Shown one piece after another: positions 34,198 to 44,297 of a DNA stretch of 59,566 nucleotides. A program made the position numbers and the translations under genes. Numbering within the stretch: position 1 is the stretch's first letter; the number at the start of each line of letters is the position of its first letter. The notes below the pieces were generated by a model. It worked only from the letters and a program-made list of their open reading frames with translations, was not told the origin of the DNA and ran no database searches. Source of the DNA: Branchiostoma floridae (lineage: Eukaryota > Chordata > Leptocardii > Amphioxiformes > Branchiostomatidae); NCBI RefSeq assembly GCF_000003815.2, contig NW_023365881.1:193178-252743 (forward strand), read 5' to 3'.

Positions 34198-34517
34198 TGG
34201 GGTACTTCATCTACTAATTTAATATTCGGGGCTCGCTCAAACGGGTACGCCGTTGTCGAAATGGGCACAACTTTAAGCCCTGTTTCGATGTATGTACTAC
34301 AATGTATCCCCTTGCATTTCAATTCTGCCCATACGAACTTCAACTGGTCCGGGAGGGCAAACCAGTATACTTTGTGCTCGGACGTTTCTCCCAGAATTGT
34401 TTCGAACTGCTCAATAACGTGGAATCCCTTGTTTATTATCCCTATGTCTATCACCCTCTGTACTTCTGCGATATGTTCTAACGGCGCTAACAGCGTACTC
34501 CACGGAGCCAACGTCAT
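34170..34517 (-). CDS. Accessory ORF-a 5' of gag, 115 residues, unknown
   Basis: First ORF after the 5' LTR and primer-binding site of the LTR element. It has an ATG at 34515-34517 and stops at 34170. The frame moves by -1 into ORF-b, whose ATG overlaps the end. Contains VYWFALPDQLKFVWAEL, matched by VVWFSHPYELQMTSRRL in ORF-b. Soluble, no membrane segment or signal. No family recognised. Confidence 0.5.
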   Translation of the reverse strand: MTLAPWSTLLAPLEHIAEVQRVIDIGIINKGFHVIEQFETILGETSEHKVYWFALPDQLKFVWAELKCKGIHCSTYIETGLKVVPISTTAYPFERAPNIKLVDEVPQCRYLLGTY

Positions 34518-34688
34518 TCACCTTTCCTATCACAATTGCTACCTACAATTTACAGCGGACCGGGCCAAGGCCGCATGGCACTCTGCCACCCCACAAAAAA
34601 GTCCACTCACCTGATTCTTGTTCTCTCGCCATGGTGAACTGTATCTCCTAGTCCGGCTTTGTCTTCTTCCCGTAACGTCAGGTCGAAA

Positions 34689-34706
34689 TCCTGGTCGCTC
34701 GCGCCA
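34689..34706 (-). other. tRNA primer-binding site candidate
   Basis: Minus strand TGGCGCGAGCGACCAGGA begins two bases inside the 5' LTR. Its complement ends in CCA, and the plus strand just before it (TCAGGTCGAAATCCTGG) folds like a T-arm, so the match to a host tRNA may extend well beyond 18 nt. The tRNA is not identified. Confidence 0.6.
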
Positions 34707-34708
34707 CA

Positions 34709-35684
34709 TGTAAGGTAGCCAGGAGTAGTCTGCTCTCTGACGGTCCTCACGGAGGCCCTAGGACAAAGTCTCTAGAGCCACCAACTGCTGTGTTAACTCG
34801 AGTGAAAGGCCGGGGCCCGCAAAATGTTCGATCACCGGGGTTTATTCAGATCATCACCGACAGTTCCAGAAAGTCTCTGCGGTATGGTAGCTCCAGGGAA
34901 AGCAGGATGTAATTCCTACAAAGTTCCAGAACCGCTCAAGTCGCTGACAGATTGTTCAGGCGAGGCAGTGTGTGGCCCTTAGGCCCAAAAACTCTTGTTC
35001 TTGCTAAGTGTTTCCCAACTTTTATTTCCTAGATTTTGGTGTCCGCCTCCACCCAAATTTGGTCCGAAACGATATAAAATGCAATCGGCCATTGGTCAAC
35101 ATAAATCGGTTTTGGTATTTCTCATTTATCATTTTGAGTTCTTACTGTCAGTTTTGACGGACATTTCGAAGCAGAAATCGTGGTTAACTCGCTTTTCCTC
35201 TAATAAAAGTCCCATTAATAGTGAATTTGGCCCCAACCTTTGGATAATTGGTGATGGGTTCGTGTCCTTTGCAACCGGTAAATGTGGGATACGGGACTTC
35301 CCCAAATTGGTCCTCGCAATAATCAATAATATCAGTCAACGTCTTTGGAGCATGAGCAGTGTTCGACAAGTAGTTGATATCCAAAACAAACAAGGAACGC
35401 TAGGGACTTTCCCAAGTGCTACCGCCGCAGCTACTTAAGTACAAGTGACAGGTCCCGTGACCTCTATAACATATGTTCCCTTGACATACAACCTCTTAGG
35501 TTAACTATCTCCGTCGGTCCCCCGAGTACAGTAGGGCCGACGAGTTCCAAAGCTAATTCACTACAGGGGTGCTCGACCCGCTGTTCTGGTGGTAATCATT
35601 GCTTCCCGGCCACTCTAGAGAATAACAATGTTTCACGGTTACTTGCGGAAGCAACCCTACTATCTCACTAAATCTATCCTTACA
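34709..35684 (-). repeat. 5' LTR
   Basis: 976 bp, same ends as the 3' LTR at 18791-19766 and about 99.8% identical by eye. On the minus strand it would hold the element's promoter. Confidence 0.95.
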
Positions 35685-36688
35685 TTTTCCCAGCAGGCAT
35701 ACCTCTCTGTGATTGGTGACGAGACCTCGTCACACTTCAGCGCCTCAAATCGGTTTGAGAGCTCCATCTGAAATACCTCTCTAGTGTGGGCTTCCCTTAA
35801 CTTCCTCCAATTGAACTTTGGTCTCCGACATGGTTTCCCTTTCGATGTACGGAGACTGGTGACGAGCAGTACACTTAGGATACGGTGGTTCGAGTCCAAT
35901 TCTACTGAGTTGTAGGCTCTACAGTTCCGTAGTGAGTTCACCCACTTGCCGTTGATTAGAATATGGTCTAGCTGATGGGTAGAACCTCCTGGGTGCATCC
36001 AGGTCCAGAGACGACTCCTAGGGTGGGGGAATCTTGTCTGTGCTGGACGAAGCTTGTGTTCTTGGCACAAGTTCACTAGGCGGTCACCGTTGTCGTTTGT
36101 CACGCTATAGTAGCAATGGGGACCTGTCGCTACCGGATGGGATACATGGCTGTCATGTCCTATTCTAGCATTAAAGTCTCCAATAACAAGGTGTTTGTCA
36201 TGCTTCTTTACCATCTCTATGTGGTCTTTGAGCGTACTGTAGAAGTCATCCTTGTCAGCTGGACTGGCAGACTCGGTTGGGGCGTAGATGACTGTGATTG
36301 TAAGCTGAGGATTACCATGGAACGTGACAGTCAAGATTCTCTCACTCACAGAGTTGACACTTTGAAGACACTTGTAGATGTGTTTTGAGACTACAAGTCC
36401 AACACCTCCAAGTCTTTGGGCTGTGGTTGAGCTATAAATAAGGACATAATTCTTGTCATCTGACCATAGTTCTTCGGTAGGGGATTGTGTTATAAGTCGG
36501 TGCTCCTGAATGCCAACAATGTCAACACCAGCATCGTTTAAGCCCATGAATAACTGGTGCGTCTTTCCTTTCTGGTAGAGTGTACGCACATTATAAGTTG
36601 AAATTACAAGTGGTTTGAAGGTAGATAGACGAGACATATCAGGACCAACAGTCTGTGATGACGTTCCAGGTTCCCGCTGGCCCGTCAT
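35685..36688 (-). pseudogene. RTE LINE AP-type endonuclease domain (5' part of the polyprotein)
   Basis: Endonuclease that nicks the target DNA to prime reverse transcription. ATG at 36686-36688, about 150 bp from the element's 5' end. Motifs of the APE fold in order: STYNVRTL (Asn), GIQEHR (Glu), VIYAPTE, VIGDFNARIG (Asp and Asn), LDHIL, and DSNHRIL. In the last motif the family normally has SDH; here it is SNH, so the catalytic Asp appears replaced by Asn. The domain runs to ITERYACWEN, where the LTR element interrupts it; the rest of the protein is at 16784-18790. Confidence 0.85.
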
Positions 36689-36851
36689 AGGGTCTGGGTG
36701 AGACGTCTGCCTGGCTACCCTCGATCTAGTTTGTGGATAATTCCTCGTGACTCTCGTAATCGGGTATTTGCCAGAATGTTGGTTTCCTCCGCTCTGGCAA
36801 CTGGACGGGTGATTGGCCCTGAACAGCTATATGCGGAGTGCCAAGTGTGAC

Positions 36852-37769
36852 CAGTCTGACTATTCTGCTGCAAAGAAATCCAACTTGGACCAACATCTAA
36901 CAAAACACACCGGTGACAAACCCTACATGTGTGGGGAGTGTGGGTACAGAGCGGCCCGCAAGTTTACCTTATCCGTACATATGAGAACCCATACTGGTGA
37001 AAAACCCTACAAGTGTGACCAGTGTGATTATTCTGCTGCACAGAAATCCTCTTTAGACTCCCATCTAATGAAACACACCGGAGAAAAGCCCTACATGTGT
37101 GGGGAGTGTGGGTACAGGACAGGTTGGAAATCTCGCTTATCCAAACATATGAGGACTCATACAGGAGAAAAACCCTACAAATGTGGGGAGTGTGGGTACA
37201 GGACAGCTGTAAAGTCAGCCCTCTCCATACATGTAAGAATCCATACTGGAGAAAAACCATACAAGTGTGACCAGTGCGACTATTCTGCCGCAAACAAATC
37301 CACTTTGAAGAATCATCTAGCAGCAAGGCATACTGGCGAGAAACCCTACATGTGTGGGGAGTGTGGGTACAGGACATATCAAAGCTCTAACTTATCCCGA
37401 CATATGAGAACACATACGGGGGAGAAACCTTACAAGTGTGACCAGTGTGACTATTCTGCTGCACATAAGTACAGTTTGGATATTCATCTAGCAAATCACA
37501 CCGGAGAGAAACCCTACATGTGCAGGGAGTGTGGATACAGGACGGCTCACAAGTCAGACCTCACCAAACATGTAAGAACCCACACAGGTGAAAAACCCTA
37601 CATGTGTGGGGAGTGTGGGTTCAGGACAGCAAAGAAGTCTAACATATCCCAACACATGCGAACTCATACCGGTGAAAAGCCCTACAAGTGTGACCAGTGT
37701 GACTATTCTGCAGCACAGAAATCCCATTTGGACATCCATGTAACAAAACACACTTGTGAGAAGCCCTAG
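36852..37769 (+). pseudogene. C2H2 zinc-finger gene ZF3, 3' half of coding exon
   Basis: Continuation of 16232-16780 in the same frame beyond the 20-kb insertion. Eleven fingers, the first split by the insertion and carrying Ser in place of its second Cys (CDQSDYS), so it should not bind zinc. Two GECGYR-type fingers are adjacent (fingers 4-5 of this half), one finger has an extra residue between its His (HLAARH), and fingers 9-10 break strict alternation. It ends HTCEKP-TAG at 37767-37769. There is no promoter of its own next to it. An open frame starting at 36813 inside the LINE exists but is not a natural start. Confidence 0.85.
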
Positions 37770-38959
37770 GGAGTGTTGGTACAAGGCAACACACATTGTT
37801 GAACCTTTGAACCTTTATTTATTCATAAAAGCTCAATTCGGCCTGTAAGCCGATTTTCAAATCAGAGCAAGGTGACTGTTTCGCCGCTTAGAAATTCAGG
37901 TTGTGTGTCCATTTAGAAAAAAAAAAAACGTTGGTAACATCTGACTCAAGTGTTACTGATTTTTTGTTCTAATTTACATGATAGGGTCAATCAGGGAAAA
38001 TTTTATCCTTCTGCAACGCCAGAAAGATGGAAACTTAAGTCTTACAACATACTTTCCAGTCCCGGAGCTTTCATAGTTTATGGAGCTGTAGGGTAGTATT
38101 TTCCTTGGACCAGATAAAGATGATAAAGAATAGACGTGTTAGAAGATATTGCAAAATATGTTTATCAGTACAGGCTTTTTTTTATGTCTTTATTAGCATG
38201 AATCTAGAATATAACATAATGTGATTTTCTCAACGTTTGTGTCTCGGTGAACTATTTGATATCCAATATTAGCACTAACACACGTTTTTGTTACGTTAAA
38301 GTTTGGATAAATATGTATCCACTATTAAATGCACTACTTGTACACGAACTGTTGTATTCCATGATGTAATGCAGTTAGCAATGTGTGTATACAGCTGTAT
38401 GTTTGACGTTTTCTGTGAGTTTTAACAGGACGGCTTAAAAAAGGCCTTTATGATTGAAACGTGTAACAATTCTGTTCATAATCGCCCAGCAATCTGGGAG
38501 GACCTTCGATACCGGTTTCCTTTTGTTAGTATCAACAATGCTATGTGAAAACATACTTTTTAACCATGAATTTCTCTGAGCGCGAATTGTGGGGTTTCAT
38601 GTTCATTTATCAGTTTTGAGTAATAAAAGTTTTTGTTATACATTTGATATGAACGAGTACCTTTCATTGATTCTACATTATTGTTATACCGCAAAAAAAA
38701 ATGAGGAAGGGATTTGCTTTTTGAATTCACATACAATTGTTCCTTGAAGTGACACTTGCATATATTGAATACCTTGTTGTAATTAGCCCTTTTGGTAAGA
38801 ACTTGCCAATAAACTTTCCATTATAATGAATATGTGAAATGATGTAACAGAAGGGTAAAATCAGTGTATTGCAATCACGTTTAACACTAATTCCCAACCT
38901 TAAAAATAAGACTTTGATAATGCGAAGTAAGTATATAATAGCAATGAGGTCGCAATTTT
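37770..38959. other. ZF3 3' flank, intergenic
   Basis: No gene. 37808-37850 holds a short insert-like block (AACCTTTATTTATTCATAAA) also seen near 4832. From about 37851 the sequence matches the 3' flanks of ZF4 (from about 41705) and ZF5 (from about 45865), including ATCTGGGAGGACCTTCGATA near 38490, showing common origin of the units. Confidence 0.6.
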
Positions 38960-39159
38960 ACTACACGTTTATTCCTAGCGCAACTTCGTCCATCTGCTAT
39001 CTGTTACTGAGGTCACGAGCCGGTTAATCAGGTTTTCACAACCTCTGGCCTTTCACCTTCGCACAACCACGGACGTGAAGACTGCACTGCGGTGTTTCCT
39101 TTGTACCAGTACGAAAGAAAGACGCGTTTTTTGTGGTACTTCTAGACAACACCGACGAG
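38960..39159 (+). promoter_or_regulatory. ZF4 promoter and non-coding first exon
   Basis: Shared module: TTTATTCCTAGCGCAACTTC, CTGTTACTGAGGTCACGAG, GGCCTTTCACCTTCG (a weak DR1-like block), ACTTCTAGACAACACCGACGAG and donor GTAAGAGTG at 39160. The G-rich intron block is at about 39263-39284. Confidence 0.65.
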
Positions 39160-39538
39160 GTAAGAGTGTCAACCGCCTTATGAAATCTTTGTCTTTGTAT
39201 AAGGAGTCCTAAGTGAAAACCTTTTATCTATCTTGAAGATATAATTTGCGATCGTCTGCGGATGGGTGGGGAGGGGGGCAATGCTCTGTGCACAGACATA
39301 GGACGTTCTATCACAGAAGGGAAACATGTTGTTCTTTCTCAGCTTCTTCTTCTCCAATCAAATAGAAAATCTTCACAACTAGACCTTGGAATAACTTGAA
39401 ATTCAGTGAGTGGTAGGTCGTTGCATAAGGTCGCAGCCCACAGTATTTATCTGAAATCTGGAATCGCCTGTAAACACCGTAACGCGACAGCGGGGGATGA
39501 GCTTTACTATATGGAAGTATACTGAGTCAAATTTCAGG

Positions 39539-39681
39539 GCAAATATACAAAAGTAACGGTCTCCTCTGTCAGCACTGGAACACCAGTGCTGAAGTGGTCG
39601 TCAGCACTGGAACATCAGTGCTGAAGTGGTCGTCAGCACTGGAAATCCAGTGCGAAACCCGTTACTTTTGTATACTTGCAC
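39539..39681. mobile_element. Nested-hairpin MITE
   Basis: Outer 21-bp inverted arms (39539-39559 and 39659-39679, one mismatch; ATACAAAAGTAACGG and its complement) enclose three 32-bp tandem units, each a small hairpin CAGCACTGG-x4-CCAGTGCTG (the third imperfect). TTTCAGG flanks both sides (39532-39538, 39682-39688), a likely target duplication. It lies in the ZF4 intron. No coding capacity. Confidence 0.6.
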
Positions 39682-40254
39682 TTTCAGGTGGTATGTGTAA
39701 GGTTTTGATGTTTCTCCATTTGGTGTATAAATGCGCGTGACCTTTACAGCTGCCTGTCCCTGTGAGTCGGCTGCAGTTCTGCATGACCCCGCATGACCCC
39801 ATTTTAAAGAGGGCTTTAAAAAAATTCAAAACGACAACTTGAACCTTTTCTGTTTTTCAATTATTTTGGTAGGTAATACCCTCGACTTCGACATATTAGT
39901 TTGTCGTGCTTAAAAACTGCACCCTTCTATGATTTTATCAGCGTCGATGTCAGTCACCTTGTGGTCCTTAACTTTCTATAGAAATCCCGTAGGCCAAAAA
40001 CTGTGTTCTGCTACCATAAGACACCTGCATTTTGGTCAAGTGGGACGACAGGAATTCTAGGTGATATATCAAAGTGTAAGGCCCACAAAACAACATTCCC
40101 TGTCCTGACCATTTTTTTCAATTTGTATAGCAACGTCCAGACGGATTCTGTTTACTTTATTTTGGCTTTACCCTTTGGGTTTGACATATTAACTAGAATT
40201 CTGTGAAAAGGTTTATGTACTAATTAGATACAATCTTCCTTCAATAGAAAAGAA

Positions 40255-41487
40255 ATGGCCAGTCCCAGCTGTGGAGGTTCACCTGAAGGTTTGTGCACTG
40301 ACCACCCTGGGAACGAGACTGGAGGTCTACGTCCAGGCCACCCTGGGAACGATACTGAAGGTCTGTGCCCTGGCCACCCTGGGAACGAGACAGAAGAAGA
40401 AAAGGCATACAAATGTGACCAGTGTGACTATGCGACAGCACGGAAATCCAATTTGGCCCGACATCGAACAAAACACACCGGTGATAAACCCTACAAGTGC
40501 GACCAGTGTGATTATTCTGCTGCACAAAAATGTGCTTTGGTCATACATGTAACAAAACACACCGGTGAGAAACCCTACATGTGTGGGGAGTGTGGGTACC
40601 GGACAAACCTGAAATCTACCTTATCAAAACACATGAGAACTCATACAGGTGAGAAACCCTACAAGTGTGACCAATGTGATTACTCTGCTGCACAGAAAGC
40701 TAATTTGGACCTACATCTAACGAAACACACCGGTGAAAAGCCCTACATGTGTGGGGAGTGTGGGTACAGGGCAGCTTGCAAGTCCAACTTATCCAGACAC
40801 ATGAAAACTCATACCGGGGAAAAACCCTTCAAGTGTGACCAGTGTAACTATTCTGCTGCACAGAAATCCTCTTTGGACAAACATCTACTGAAGCACACCG
40901 GTGAGAAACCCTACATGTGTGGGGAGTGTGGGCTCAGAACAGCTCAGAAATTTACTTTATTAAACCATATGAGAACTCATACTGGTGAGAAACCCTACAA
41001 ATGTGACCAGTGCGACTATTCTGCAGCACGTAAATCCACTTTGGAGGACCACATAACAAAACACACTGGTGAGAAACCCTACATGTGTGGGGAGTGTGGG
41101 TACAGGACAGCGAAGAAGTCTCACCTATCAAAACACATGAGAACTCACACAGGGGAAAAACCCTACAAGTGTGACCAGTGTGACTATTCTGCTACATGTA
41201 AGTCCAACTTGGACAGACATCTAGCCAAACACACCGGTGAGAAACCCTACATGTGTGGGGAGTGTGGGTACAGGGCAGCTCACAAGTCAGACCTATCCAT
41301 GCACATGCGAACTCATACAGGAGAAAACCCCTACAAGTGTCACCAGTGTGACTATGTGGCAGCACGGAAATCACACTTGGACCAACATGTATTGAGACAC
41401 ACTGGAGAGAAATCCTTCAAGTTCAAGTGTGACCAGTGTGACTATTCTGCAACAAGGAAATCTTCCTTAGAGGACCACCTTGGATAA
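40255..41487 (+). CDS. C2H2 zinc-finger protein ZF4
   Basis: Putative DNA-binding nuclear protein of 410 residues. Start ATG 40255, seven bases after the acceptor CAATAG. Residues 1-50 are an MASPSCGG start with three HPGNET/HPGNDT units that run directly into the first finger (EEEKAYKC), without the SCQETF segment. Twelve complete fingers follow in mostly alternating order; the first two are both CDQCDYS type. A thirteenth finger is cut by TAA at 41485. The paralogue ZF5 reads through the same place (TTAGAGAAC there, TTGGATAAC here), and finger-coding sequence continues after the stop to about 41590, so the C-terminus was lost by a point mutation. Promoter at 38960-39159. Confidence 0.9.
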   Translation: MASPSCGGSPEGLCTDHPGNETGGLRPGHPGNDTEGLCPGHPGNETEEEKAYKCDQCDYATARKSNLARHRTKHTGDKPYKCDQCDYSAAQKCALVIHVTKHTGEKPYMCGECGYRTNLKSTLSKHMRTHTGEKPYKCDQCDYSAAQKANLDLHLTKHTGEKPYMCGECGYRAACKSNLSRHMKTHTGEKPFKCDQCNYSAAQKSSLDKHLLKHTGEKPYMCGECGLRTAQKFTLLNHMRTHTGEKPYKCDQCDYSAARKSTLEDHITKHTGEKPYMCGECGYRTAKKSHLSKHMRTHTGEKPYKCDQCDYSATCKSNLDRHLAKHTGEKPYMCGECGYRAAHKSDLSMHMRTHTGENPYKCHQCDYVAARKSHLDQHVLRHTGEKSFKFKCDQCDYSATRKSSLEDHLG

Positions 41488-42667
41488 CATACCCTGGAGA
41501 AACCCTACATCTGTGATAAATGCGGGTTCAGGGCAGCTACAATTTAAGGATGAACTGTCCGTACATATCAAAACTCACGCCACATAAAACCCTAGAAGTA
41601 TGACCAGTGCGACTATTCTGCCTCACAGAAAGCCCCTTGGACATCCATGTAACAAAACACACTTGCGAGAAGCCCTACATGTGTGGGAAGGGTGGGTATG
41701 GGGCAAAAAACAAATCAGAGCAATATGACTGTTTCGCAGCACAAAAATCCCGTTGATATTTCCATTTAGAAAAACATGTTAGTAACATCTGACATTTGTT
41801 ACTGATTTTTTTTCTGATGTATGTGATAGAATCAGATTGTCCTGAAAAGTTTATCCTTCTGCAACACCAGAAAGATGAAGATTGTAGTCTTCCAGCATGC
41901 TTCCCAGCCCCGGAGCATGTTTCATAGTTAAGCTGTAGGTTCATGTTCGCCTTGGAGCAAAATCTTAATATGTTGTTCTTAAAAACAGTTGTGACCTCTT
42001 ATCGGATTAAGAATAGACGTGGTAGAAGATCTTGCAAAAACATTTATATCAGTACAGGCTTTATTTAAGTCTTTCTTAGCATGAATCTAGAATATAACAT
42101 AATGTCATATTTCTCAACGTTTGAGTCTCGGTGAACTTATTTGTTATCCAGCTTCAGCGTTGGCACTAACACACGTTTTTGACACGTTAAAATTTGGACA
42201 AGTGTATATCTATTAAATGCACTACTTGTACACGAATTTTTGTATTCTATGATGTAATCCAGTTAGCAATAAGTATATGCTGCTGTATGTGGGCAGTTTT
42301 CTGTTACTTTTAACAGTACTCGGCTTTATGACTGAAACGTGTAACGATTTTGTTCATAATCGCTCAGCAATCTGGGAGGACCTTCGATACCGGTTTTCTT
42401 TTGTTGGTATCAACAATGCATTGTGAAAACATACTTTTTAACCATTAATTTCTTTGAGCATGAATTGTGGGGTACACTAACATTTATGTTCAGTTTTGAG
42501 GAATAAATATTTTATTATATATTTGATGTAAACGACTACATTTGATTGATTCTACTTTATTGCTATACTGTAAAAGATAAGGAAGGAATTCTCGTTCTGA
42601 ATTCACGTACAATTGTTTCTGGAAGTAACAATAGCATATATTGAATAACTGGCAATTAGCCATTTGG
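41488..42667. other. ZF4 3' flank with relic finger sequence
   Basis: 41488-41590 and 41615-41690 still resemble finger coding (GAGAAACCCTACATCTGTGA and GAGAAGCCCTACATGTGTGG) but contain stops and a frame change. The rest is the shared 3' flank of the duplicated unit (AAATCAGAGCAATATGACTG near 41711). No other gene. Confidence 0.6.
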
Positions 42668-42757
42668 TAAGAACTTGCAAATAAACTTTCCATTATACTG
42701 AATACGTCAACTGATGTGACAGAAAGTGTAACATCAGTGTATTGCAACCACGATTTA
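42668..42757 (+). repeat. 90-bp direct repeat, left copy
   Basis: TAAGAACTTGCAAATAAACT through GCAACCACGATTTA. It matches 43219-43308 at about 90% by eye; the SINE lies exactly between them. Confidence 0.85.
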
Positions 42758-43218
42758 TGGGGCCGCGTAGCACAGTGGTATTGTATTCGGCCCGTGACCG
42801 ATCTTGTGCCCTTGGGAAAGGCACTTTACACGACTTTCCTCACTTAACTCAAGTGAAAAATGAGTCGTCCCTCGGATAGGACGTTAAATGGAGGTCCCGT
42901 GTATGGGGAGAGCCATACCCCATGCACGTTAAAGAAGCCCCACACGTGCGATGGTGCGGTGTGCGTTGGTGCAAATCCTTCTGTCGGGAGTTGGTGATTC
43001 ACTTCAAATCACCCGGATGGAGGCCTGGCGACCTTTGTCTCGTATCAGCCACATGGTGATCTACATCATTCACCCGGACGGGTGTGTCACCCCGTAAGGG
43101 GCGGTATAACCCGCCGTGTGCGAACATGTGCGAACATGTGCAGGGTTAGCCCTTAGCAATAGCCTACGGCTAGTTGGGCAGCCCTGGCTGTTTGTATACA
43201 GCTGAACAAATAAAAAAA
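42758..43218 (+). mobile_element. tRNA-derived SINE, copy 1
   Basis: The head GCGTAGCACAGTGGT fits a pol III A box. The B-box part seems deleted. The body (CTTGTGCCCTTGGGAAAGGC, CTTTCCTCACTTAACTCA, GGATAGGACGTTAAATGGA) recurs at 57745-58130. The tail is CTGAACAAATAAAAAAATA. The body resembles central domains shared by deuterostome SINEs; that link is from memory and should be checked. Confidence 0.7.
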
Positions 43219-43308
43219 TAAGAACTTGCAAATAAACTTTCCATTACATTGAATACGTCAACTGATGTTAACATAAAGGGTAACATCAGTGTATTGCAAT
43301 CACGATTA
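43219..43308 (+). repeat. 90-bp direct repeat, right copy
   Basis: Partner of 42668-42757, starting at the SINE tail. Confidence 0.85.
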
Positions 43309-43362
43309 ACACTACTAGTAATTCCCATCCTCAAAAAGACTTGGATAATGCGTAATTTTACT

Positions 43363-43543
43363 ACACATTTATTCCTAGCACAACTCCGTCAATCTGCAAT
43401 CTGTTACTGAGGTCACGAGCTGAGGTAATCTGGTTTCTATGACCTCTGACCTTTGACTTCGCCAAACCGGATGTGAGGACTGCAGTGTTTGTTCCAGTAC
43501 GAAAGACACGGTTTTTACGATACTTCTAGGCAACACGGACGAG
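43363..43543 (+). promoter_or_regulatory. ZF5 promoter and non-coding first exon
   Basis: Shared module with TTTATTCCTAGCACAACTCC, CTGTTACTGAGGTCACGAG, TGACCTTTGACTTCG (DR1-like), AACCGGATGTG, and AACACGGACGAG with donor GTAAGATTG at 43544. The G-rich intron block is at about 43648-43668. Confidence 0.65.
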
Positions 43544-44297
43544 GTAAGATTGTTAACCGCCTTATAGAGTCTTTATCCTTGTTTAAAGAGTCGTGAATGA
43601 AACTCCTTTATCTGTCTCGAAGATATAATTTGCGATCGTCTGCGGATAGGTGGGGAGGGGGGCAATGCTCTGTCCACAGTCATTTAAAAAAACACTAATA
43701 AATTACGCTAAAAAGCAGTTGATTAACCATTTGGATGTGATTTTCGAAACGTTTTAAGTGTCTAACACATACCTTTCATAAAGATTTTTATCAATATTAT
43801 ATTTTTAATACATCTGCCCATTCCTGGCGAAATGTTGTGGATGCTACCTGAAACGTCTGCCCGTTTCCAAAATTATATCCAGTTGCCTGACAAACTGCTT
43901 TTAGGCAAATCTGATTACCTGAATGTCTAACTTTCATTTGACACCTAAAAACAACATTACGATAAAATTTGTGGATATTGTTTTGAAAATGTTTAGCTGT
44001 ATCATGTAATTTGCATACCAGAAGTCTGAAAACCAAGTTTGAAAGTGGACTATACAACGTTAAGTCTAAATGTATCACCATTCCCACAGAGGAACTAGGA
44101 GCCTGTAGCAACAACGTTAACATGGGCTACTTTAGTGAAACCAGAAAAAAACAACTCAGTAACACACATCATCATGTTACTGGGGCAGTGTCTACAAACA
44201 AACAAACAAACATCTATTCCATTGGGACAACACATTTGTCAAGTTTAAGTCTTTTCCATCTGTCATTTTTTATTCCCCAGCAGAAAAGCGATGGCTG

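Larger units (their letters stand above)
18791..35684 (-). mobile_element. Ty3/gypsy LTR retrotransposon, 16.9 kb
   Basis: Complete LTR element on the minus strand: two 976-bp LTRs with TGTAAGG...CCTTACA ends, a primer-binding site next to the 5' LTR, gag, pol in the order protease-RT-RNase H-integrase (Ty3/gypsy order), and a G-rich polypurine tract before the 3' LTR. It is unusually long: two small ORFs lie before gag, and about 7.9 kb of extra sequence lies between pol and the 3' LTR. It is inserted in the RTE LINE. Near-identical LTRs point to a young insertion, but no 5-bp target duplication is present (GCGAC before 18791, TTTTC after 35684). Confidence 0.93.
16781..36841 (-). mobile_element. 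RTE-type LINE, near full length, split by an LTR retrotransposon
   Basis: Minus-strand non-LTR element made of two pieces, 36841-35685 (5') and 18790-16781 (3'), about 3.17 kb in total, which fits the compact size of RTE elements. It is bordered by the 10-bp duplication CAAGTGTGAC (16771-16780, 36842-36851) in the ZF3 coding exon. Its 3' end on the minus strand is TGATGATG, a short tandem tail as in RTE/BovB elements, not poly(A). It encodes an AP-type endonuclease followed by RT. RTE assignment rests on size, tail and domain order. Confidence 0.85.

Noticed and set aside
36813-36851. ATG at 36813 as start of the downstream ZF3 half
   Set aside because: It lies in the LINE 5' end; the frame match is chance, and the real exon continues from 16780.
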